Shown: positions 5,136 to 9,920 of the stretch, in pieces | How positions within the stretch are numbered: the stretch's first letter is position 1 | Layout: the number at the start of each line of letters is the position of its first letter | Origin: DASRUP01 sp036397395 | GTDB lineage: Bacteria > Patescibacteriota > Minisyncoccia > Minisyncoccales > UBA10102 | Reading direction: 5' to 3' | Assembly: GCA_036397395.1 (NCBI GenBank) | Contig: DASWIZ010000031.1 | Span: 1-9,920, forward strand | Length of the DNA: 9,920 nt | Notes under the pieces: generated by a model | Seen by the model: the letters and a program-made list of their open reading frames with translations, nothing else | Databases searched by the model: none | What the model was told of the DNA's origin: nothing | Program-made: the position numbers and the translations under genes

Positions 5136-6197
5136 ATGGGTTTATTTTCTTTTGATGTAATTCCAAAGACGTATGTGGGCATTGACGTGGGAAGTTCCGC
5201 TTTGCGCGTGGTAGAAATCGCGGGTTGGGGAGATCGAAGAACCTTAAAGAACTACGGCGAACTTCGCATACGCACGTTATACGACAAACCGTTCCGAAGT
5301 TTTGAAAAAAACGCGCTGTTGCTTTCTACTCATGACATAGCCCGCGCGATTCGTGGTATTATAGAAGAAACAGGCATAAAAGAAAAAAACGCCATATTTT
5401 CCATTTCCGATTATTCCAGTTTTTTTACGGATTTTGAACTTCCCCCCATGGATGAAAAAGAGCTGCCGGACGCGGTTCGCTTTGAAGCAAGAAGGCATGT
5501 GCCTCTTCCCCTTTCTGAAGTGGTGTTAGACTGGCAGCTGGTGGAGAAAAGAAAAAAGAAGCAAGATCCCTTTCGGGTTCTTTTGGTAGCGGTTCCCAAA
5601 GAAGTTATTCATCACTACGAAGAAATTGCCCGGCTCGCGAAATTAAAGCTGGTTGTCATAGAACCTGAAGTGTTTGGGGGAATTCGCGTGCATTTGAAAG
5701 AAGAAAAGTATCCCGCGGTATTAATGGACATTGGGTCGCACACTACAACGGTAAGCATTGTGTATAAAGGATTATTGCGTATGTCCCACAGCATAGATAC
5801 CGGGGGAAACAGTTTTACGGAACGCGTCGCGCGAGCTTTTTCTTTAAACTATGACGAGGCGGAAGAAAAAAAGCAGGCGGAAGGAATGAACATTGTATCG
5901 GGAAACGTGCGGATTTTAGTGCCGGTTGCCGACGCGATGCTGCTGGAAACGAAAAAACTGCTGGAAAACTTTAAACGGCAGGAACCATCGGAAGTGCGCA
6001 AAATTGTGCTTTCGGGAGGGGCAGCTTCCTTAAAGGGATTAGACGCGTATTTGGAACGGCAAACGCGCCTGAAAACAGAAATTATCCAGCCGTTTGGGAA
6101 TATTTTATATCCGCCCATTTTAGAGTCGAAGTTTACAAAAGAAGGGCCTTTGTACGCGGTGGCCGTGGGTATGGCGCTGCGAGGCTTTGAACAATAA
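5136..6197 (+). CDS. pilM: Type IV pilus assembly protein PilM (actin-like ATPase)
   Basis: The 353-residue PilM has the actin/FtsA-type nucleotide site: phosphate-1 loop YVGIDVGSSALRVVEI (13-28), phosphate-2 loop MDIGSHTTTVSIV (197-209) and adenosine loop IVLSGGAASLKGL (290-302). The length is usual. PilM is the cytoplasmic part of the pilus alignment complex. In studied systems it binds the N-terminal peptide of PilN (INLLP-like) and relays between the motors and the membrane platform; the next gene's N-terminus MDLIPK fits that contact. This is the first gene of the operon, 3 bp before pilN. The start is supported by the -10 just upstream and by the family N-terminus (FxxxPKTYVGIDVG). Confidence 0.95.
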   Translation: MGLFSFDVIPKTYVGIDVGSSALRVVEIAGWGDRRTLKNYGELRIRTLYDKPFRSFEKNALLLSTHDIARAIRGIIEETGIKEKNAIFSISDYSSFFTDFELPPMDEKELPDAVRFEARRHVPLPLSEVVLDWQLVEKRKKKQDPFRVLLVAVPKEVIHHYEEIARLAKLKLVVIEPEVFGGIRVHLKEEKYPAVLMDIGSHTTTVSIVYKGLLRMSHSIDTGGNSFTERVARAFSLNYDEAEEKKQAEGMNIVSGNVRILVPVADAMLLETKKLLENFKRQEPSEVRKIVLSGGAASLKGLDAYLERQTRLKTEIIQPFGNILYPPILESKFTKEGPLYAVAVGMALRGFEQ

Positions 6198-6200
6198 CGT

Positions 6201-6704
6201 ATGGACCTTATCCCCAAACAAGAACAAAAGCCCCTTTTTGGCCAATGGTTTTTCCTTATTGCTTCGTTTCTCTTGCTCGCGGGAGTTGGTATTGGATTTT
6301 TTGTGCTTGACCAGCTTGAACAAAGCTCGAGAGAGGCGTTGGAAACAATAGAGCGAACCTTGCAAGAAGAAATTCAACCCCAAGAGCAGAGTCTTGTGGA
6401 AGAGTTGCAACGAGCGAGGGAGAAAATTGACCGATTCAAGCTTGCTGCCGAACGAAGAAAAGATTTCTTGCCTTTGTTTCAAATCCTTGAAGAATCTACG
6501 CACGAAGGAGTGGTATTTTCCAGTTTTCAAACGAATCGCCAAAAGGCCCAGATTACACTGGCGGGAACAGCGCAGAACTTCTTTGTCTTAGAGCAGCAGC
6601 GCTTGCTTTGGAAAAGGCAGCCTCAAATAAAAGAAATAGTGATTCAAGGCATGAAACTGGAGCAAGATGGTCAAGTGTCATTTGACGCAGACTTAACGCT
6701 ATGA
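6201..6704 (+). CDS. pilN: PilN-like pilus alignment protein
   Basis: The 167-residue bitopic membrane protein has a short cytoplasmic N-terminus MDLIPK (the PilM-binding motif in PilN proteins), one membrane helix at about 15-37, a charged Glu/Gln-rich coiled coil at about 38-88, and a C-terminal domain of alternating strands and helices (about 90-167), fitting the ferredoxin-like fold of PilN. Sequence similarity to named PilN proteins is probably low; the call rests on architecture, the N-terminal motif and position directly after pilM. It overlaps pilO by four bases (ATGA at 6701). There is no Shine-Dalgarno site, so translation is probably coupled to pilM. Confidence 0.82.
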   Translation: MDLIPKQEQKPLFGQWFFLIASFLLLAGVGIGFFVLDQLEQSSREALETIERTLQEEIQPQEQSLVEELQRAREKIDRFKLAAERRKDFLPLFQILEESTHEGVVFSSFQTNRQKAQITLAGTAQNFFVLEQQRLLWKRQPQIKEIVIQGMKLEQDGQVSFDADLTL

Positions 6705-7243
6705 TGAGGATATTTCCAGTCATTCTTTCGGCGCTTTTTTTAGCGCTTGCGGTGGTGGGCATACTATTTTTGGTATGGCCCAAGTACCAAGGTTTCGCGG
6801 AGGTGAGGAAGGATATCGCAGAACACGGAGAACGCATTCAAAAGGGAGAGGAGGTCTCGGTTCAGTTACGCGAAATGAAACGGGCGATCGAAGGAAAACG
6901 GGAGAATTTCGGAAAAATTGATATTGCCATTCCTTCCGAAGTGGCGGTGGCAGGAGCATACCACGAAATCCAGCAAATGGCTCAGGCGGCAGAATTGATA
7001 CTGACTTCGGTTGGAGGAGGGGACACGAAGGTTAGAGAAGAGGGAGATGCGGTTTCCTTGCGGCAGGCCGCTCTTTCCTTGACACTCGAGGGTTCGTACG
7101 GCGGGATGAAAAACTTTTTGTCGCAACTAAAGTCTTCTGCCAGAATGTTGAATACCCAAGCGGTGAGTTTGGAAAATCAAGATGAACTTGCGGGCATATT
7201 GAGCATACAAATTGAGGTAGAGGTATACGGTGTTTCCTATTGA
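6701..7243 (+). CDS. pilO: PilO-like pilus alignment protein
   Basis: The 180-residue membrane protein has one N-terminal helix (about 4-26), a coiled coil (about 30-72), and a C-terminal domain whose AYHEIQQMAQAAELILTSV stretch and final strand SIQIEVEVYGVSY fit the PilO fold. In model systems PilO pairs with PilN through the coiled coils to form the inner-membrane platform. It follows pilN with a four-base overlap. An in-frame ATG at 6704 is an equally possible start, one residue shorter. Its stop TGA (7241-7243) overlaps a TTG that could start the next gene. Confidence 0.82.
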   Translation: MMRIFPVILSALFLALAVVGILFLVWPKYQGFAEVRKDIAEHGERIQKGEEVSVQLREMKRAIEGKRENFGKIDIAIPSEVAVAGAYHEIQQMAQAAELILTSVGGGDTKVREEGDAVSLRQAALSLTLEGSYGGMKNFLSQLKSSARMLNTQAVSLENQDELAGILSIQIEVEVYGVSY

Positions 7244-7248
7244 ATCCT

Positions 7249-7545
7249 ATGACATTTCCATCGTTTCCATCACTTTCGTCGATCGCGCCGCAAAGACGGC
7301 AAAAATATCTTCTCGGTGCGTTTTTGGTACTGGCGCTGCTGGGCGGCGGGATATTATGGCACACCTATTTCAGGGGAGAAGCGGTTTCGTTGTTCCAGTC
7401 GAAAGTTCCTCTTCCCAGAGTAGTTCCCGTTGATCTGGAACTCCTAGACCACCCTGTTTTTGAGGAGTTGGGGGTGCCGCCTTCTGAAATTTCCGTACCA
7501 ACGCAAGGAATAAGACAGAATCCGTTTGTACTACCGGGGCAATAA
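7249..7545 (+). CDS. Small single-pass membrane protein of the pilus operon, PilP position
   Basis: This 98-residue protein starts at the ATG at 7249. A TTG at 7240, overlapping the pilO stop, would add three residues. It has a basic segment PQRRQKY, one membrane helix (about 19-38), then a Pro/Leu/Val-rich outside part without clear secondary structure, ending in IRQNPFVLPGQ. I do not recognise a named family. It holds the place PilP has in proteobacterial pilMNOP operons, and the Arg-x-Asn-Pro-Phe end recalls the R-D-P-F segment found in PilP/GspC-type proteins, but there is no lipobox and no globular domain. A linker or accessory of the PilM/N/O platform is likely. The gene is 5 bp before pilB. 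Confidence 0.7.
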   Translation: MTFPSFPSLSSIAPQRRQKYLLGAFLVLALLGGGILWHTYFRGEAVSLFQSKVPLPRVVPVDLELLDHPVFEELGVPPSEISVPTQGIRQNPFVLPGQ

Positions 7546-7550
7546 ATCCT

Positions 7551-9287
7551 ATGGATATTCTTGAGCTATTACTTCAAAAAGGACTTTTGAAAAAAGAGCA
7601 GAGAGATCAGGTGAAGAGGGAGATTGGCGATAGCGGCGAAAAGCCAGAGATGGTTCTTCTTCAAAAGGGCCTTATTACAGAAGACTTGCTTTTTCAAACA
7701 AAAAGCGAGGCCTTGGGCGTGGAGCTCAAAGAGGTGGTTCCAGACGAAGTGCCCCTTAAGGTGCTTGAGCTTATCCCCGAGGATTCCGCCCGGTACTACA
7801 ACATGGTGCCCCTTCTTTCGCGAGGAGGGGAACTCGAGGTGGGCATGGTGCATCCCGAAGACGCAAAGGCCCAGGAAGCCCTGCAATTTTTGGCAAGAAG
7901 AGGTAATTTTACGTATAAGCTATTTCTGATTCGATTATCCGACTTTGAAGGATTGATGAAGCAATACCGGAATTTGAAGCAGGAGATGAAGCGGGCGCTT
8001 GAAGAGTTGCAAGAAGAAGTAGGGCAAGATCTTGGCGTTCAGGCGACCACCAGAACGCCTCGGTCCGAGCCCTTGGTAGAAGAAGCTCCCGTAACCAAAA
8101 TGGTGGCGGTAATCCTGCGTAATGCCGTGGAAGGAGGAGCCTCTGATATCCACATTGAACCAGAAAAAAAGCAGGTGCGGGTTCGATTTCGGTTTCTGGG
8201 CGATCTCCACTCTTCTTTGTTTTTGCCCTCGGCTATAAGCCAATCGATTGTCGCGCGGATAAAAATTCTCTCGAATATGAAAATTGACGAAACCAGAAAG
8301 CCGCAAGACGGACGGTTTTCCATGGTTGTTTCCGAGCGCGCCATTGATTTTCGCGTGGCCACGCTCCCCACACCGTATGGGGAAAAAGTTGCCATTCGCG
8401 TGCTTGATCCAGAGGCAGGCTTGCGTACGTTTGAGGAATTAGGGCTAGAAGGAGTGAACGTAGAGCGTTTGAAGAAAGCGGCCAAAAGGCCGTTTGGACT
8501 TATTCTGGTAACAGGGCCTACGGGTTCTGGAAAATCCACCACCTTGTACAGTGTGCTCCGGTTTCTGAACGAAGAAAAGGTAAATATTGTAAGTTTGGAA
8601 GATCCGGTGGAATATTATATTGATGGGGTGAATCAATCGCAGGTGCGCCCGGAATTGGGGTATGACTTTGCCCAGGGGTTGCGACAGGTATTGCGCCAAG
8701 ACCCGGACATTGTAATGGTGGGAGAGGTGCGAGATTCAGAAACCGCAACCCTGGTTATTCACGCGGCCCTTACGGGGCATATCGTGCTTTCCACGCTCCA
8801 CACGAATAATGCAGTAGGGGTGGTGGCAAGACTGGTGGATATGGGAGTTGAAAAATACCTTATTCCTACGACGTTGAGCATTGCTATGGCTCAAAGGCTC
8901 GTTCGCAGGCTGTGCGAAGACTGTAAGAAAAAGAAGGTGCCGGAAGCCGGAATACGGGAGCTCTTGCTTTCTGAAATCGAACAGCTGCCGGAAAAAACAC
9001 GAAAACAGCTTCCTCTCCGAGAGAAGGGGGAAAATCTAGCCATTTTTGTTCCCCAGGGGTGTTCCAAATGCGGAGCTTCCGGATACTCGGGCCGTATTGC
9101 GATTATAGAGGCGATGGAAATGTCAGATGCGATAGCGGAGCTGATTTTGCAGGGAGTTTCAGAAACGAAACTGCAAGAGAGGGCGCAGCAAGAGGGCATG
9201 ACTACCATGCGCCAAGACGGAATTTTAAAGGTTTTAGACGGCGTGACCACGATAGAAGAGATAATTCGCGTAACCGCAGATTCATGA
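7551..9287 (+). CDS. pilB: Type IV pilus extension ATPase PilB (GspE/PulE family)
   Basis: The 578-residue assembly motor is complete. The N-terminal domain (about 1-140, MshEN/T2SSE-N type; helical first 55 residues, then a mixed domain) is followed by a charged linker (about 140-180). The N2 domain contains GASDIHIEP (196-204). The RecA-like core has Walker A GPTGSGKST (322-330), Asp box SLEDPVEY (348-355), Walker B DIVMVGEVRD (386-395, catalytic Glu392) and His box TGHIVLSTLHTN (408-419). The zinc tetracysteine Cys455-x2-Cys458 and Cys504-x2-Cys507 is present, which marks extension motors and is absent from PilT. PilB powers pilin polymerisation at the inner face of the membrane. It could bind c-di-GMP through the N-terminal domain as in MshE, but I do not see the RLGxx pattern clearly. 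Its stop overlaps the next start (ATGA). Confidence 0.96.
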   Translation: MDILELLLQKGLLKKEQRDQVKREIGDSGEKPEMVLLQKGLITEDLLFQTKSEALGVELKEVVPDEVPLKVLELIPEDSARYYNMVPLLSRGGELEVGMVHPEDAKAQEALQFLARRGNFTYKLFLIRLSDFEGLMKQYRNLKQEMKRALEELQEEVGQDLGVQATTRTPRSEPLVEEAPVTKMVAVILRNAVEGGASDIHIEPEKKQVRVRFRFLGDLHSSLFLPSAISQSIVARIKILSNMKIDETRKPQDGRFSMVVSERAIDFRVATLPTPYGEKVAIRVLDPEAGLRTFEELGLEGVNVERLKKAAKRPFGLILVTGPTGSGKSTTLYSVLRFLNEEKVNIVSLEDPVEYYIDGVNQSQVRPELGYDFAQGLRQVLRQDPDIVMVGEVRDSETATLVIHAALTGHIVLSTLHTNNAVGVVARLVDMGVEKYLIPTTLSIAMAQRLVRRLCEDCKKKKVPEAGIRELLLSEIEQLPEKTRKQLPLREKGENLAIFVPQGCSKCGASGYSGRIAIIEAMEMSDAIAELILQGVSETKLQERAQQEGMTTMRQDGILKVLDGVTTIEEIIRVTADS

Positions 9288-9655
9288 TCCAGAATCCAAA
9301 AATTTTCCTTGTGGAGGACGATCCTCTTTTAATGGATATTTACACCACCAAGTTCAAACAAGCTGGTTTTGATGTGGAGGTTATCGAATCGGGAGAGAGG
9401 GTGTCAGAACGCGTCAAAGAAGAACAACCTGATTTGATTTTGCTGGATATCGTGCTTCCTCGCGTTGACGGCTGGGACATTTTGCGACAGTTAAAACAAG
9501 AAGAAAAAACGAAATCCATTCCGGTTATCATTCTGTCGAATTTAGGCCAGAAAGAAGAAATCGCCAAAGGACTGGAGTTGGGAGCTACCAGTTATCTGAT
9601 TAAAGCCCATTACACGCCGAGCGAAATCGTAGAAGAGATAAAAAAACTTCTCTGA
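9284..9655 (+). CDS. Stand-alone receiver-domain response regulator (CheY-like)
   Basis: A 123-residue single receiver domain with all key residues: acidic pocket Glu11-Asp12-Asp13 (VEDD), phosphoacceptor Asp55 (LLDIVLP), Ser85 at the Thr/Ser switch position (ILSN) and Lys107 (YLIKA). No output domain follows, so it should act by binding a partner protein. The start overlaps the pilB stop by four bases, and pilT begins 4 bp after its stop, so it is made with both motors. By analogy with PilG/PilH of twitching systems, it may bias extension against retraction; no histidine kinase is visible here. An in-frame extension upstream to 9059 lies inside pilB and is not real; the ATG at 9284 is the only start consistent with the fold. 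Confidence 0.93.
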   Translation: MIQNPKIFLVEDDPLLMDIYTTKFKQAGFDVEVIESGERVSERVKEEQPDLILLDIVLPRVDGWDILRQLKQEEKTKSIPVIILSNLGQKEEIAKGLELGATSYLIKAHYTPSEIVEEIKKLL

Positions 9656-9659
9656 GAAC

Positions 9660-9920
9660 ATGGTAAAGATTTTTGATTCATTTGCGCCGCAAAACCCGAA
9701 AAGCAGAGTTATGCAAGAGCTGCTGCACATTACAGTTGAAGAACATGCTTCCGACCTGCATCTTTCCGTTGGCCAGCCGCCTACGTTACGGGTAGACGGA
9801 AAACTGGTGCCGCTTGCCAAACGGGCTCCTTTAACAAAGGAGGCTATGCAAGAGCTGGCGGCTTCTTTACTAAACGAAGACCAGCGCGCAAAGTTGGTAG
9901 AAGGCAGGGAAATTGATTTT
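9660..9920 (+). CDS. pilT: Type IV pilus retraction ATPase PilT, 3'-truncated by the window edge
   Basis: Only the first 87 residues are present. They match the PilT N-terminal domain: a helix ending in MQELLHITVEEHASDLHLSVGQ-like sequence, with the ASDLHLS signature at residues 31-37, then PPTLRVDGKLVPL (39-51), LLNEDQRAKL, and EIDF at the cut. The N-terminal domain of about 100 residues, with no preceding MshEN-type domain, separates it from PilB. PilT depolymerises the pilus, giving retraction, twitching and DNA uptake. The ATPase core lies beyond the window. It begins 4 bp after the receiver gene; TGAGAAC before the ATG is a poor ribosome site. Confidence 0.92.
   Translation, partial: MVKIFDSFAPQNPKSRVMQELLHITVEEHASDLHLSVGQPPTLRVDGKLVPLAKRAPLTKEAMQELAASLLNEDQRAKLVEGREIDF

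Noticed and set aside
9059..9283. N-terminal extension of the receiver protein
   Set aside because: The extra 75 codons lie inside pilB in another frame and are Arg/Asp-rich; the receiver fold begins at the ATG at 9284.
1..9920. CRISPR array, tRNA or rRNA gene, transposase or insertion sequence
   Set aside because: No spaced short repeats, no tRNA-like cloverleaf, no rRNA segment and no transposase or integrase frame were seen. The only long repeat is the two-copy 105-bp one.

Overview
The window looks like a chromosomal segment of a Patescibacteria/CPR (Parcubacteria-like) bacterium. This rests on its compact type IV pilus operon, a VirB2/TrbC-type two-helix membrane module with a charged GGxPExV-like loop, a stand-alone receiver ending in an IKAHYTPSE-like stretch, and genes joined by ATGA overlaps with few convincing Shine-Dalgarno sites. 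TGA serves as a normal stop throughout, which argues against the recoded SR1/Gracilibacteria lineages. The lineage call is inference.

Left third (1-3445), accessory: a 5'-truncated MntA-type nucleotidyltransferase and its HepT (HEPN) partner form a toxin-antitoxin pair with complete motifs. Next is a 105-bp segment that recurs about 2.5 kb downstream. It carries an upstream region plus the first codons of a secreted protein, and here it survives only as a 26-codon frame whose stop overlaps the start of a D-arabinono-lactone/alditol-oxidase-like flavoprotein gene. That gene runs head-on into a type IV pilin gene that keeps only its N-terminal helix. Between the pilin remnant and a DUF3800 gene lies a near-consensus promoter, about 75 nt of strongly pairing sequence and a symmetric terminator. 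I read this as an unassigned small RNA of about 105 nt.

Middle (3341-5135): the second repeat copy leads into an intact 353-codon gene fusing a signal peptide, a VirB2/TrbC-like two-helix membrane module, a Gly/Pro linker and a LamG domain. Convergent with it is comF, a DNA-uptake phosphoribosyltransferase-fold protein. comF and pilM diverge from a 36-bp region in which each strand has a TATAAT 5-6 nt before the ATG, suggesting leaderless mRNAs.

Right half (5136-9920): pilM-pilN-pilO-small membrane protein-pilB-receiver-pilT run as one operon with 0-5 nt gaps or short overlaps. PilM/N/O and the small protein would form the inner-membrane alignment platform, PilB the extension motor and PilT (cut by the window end) the retraction motor. 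The receiver between the two motors is a candidate switch. With comF next door, a DNA-uptake role for the pilus is plausible. The most noteworthy items are the orphan structured RNA, the duplicated leader segment coupled to the oxidase gene, and the VirB2-LamG fusion.
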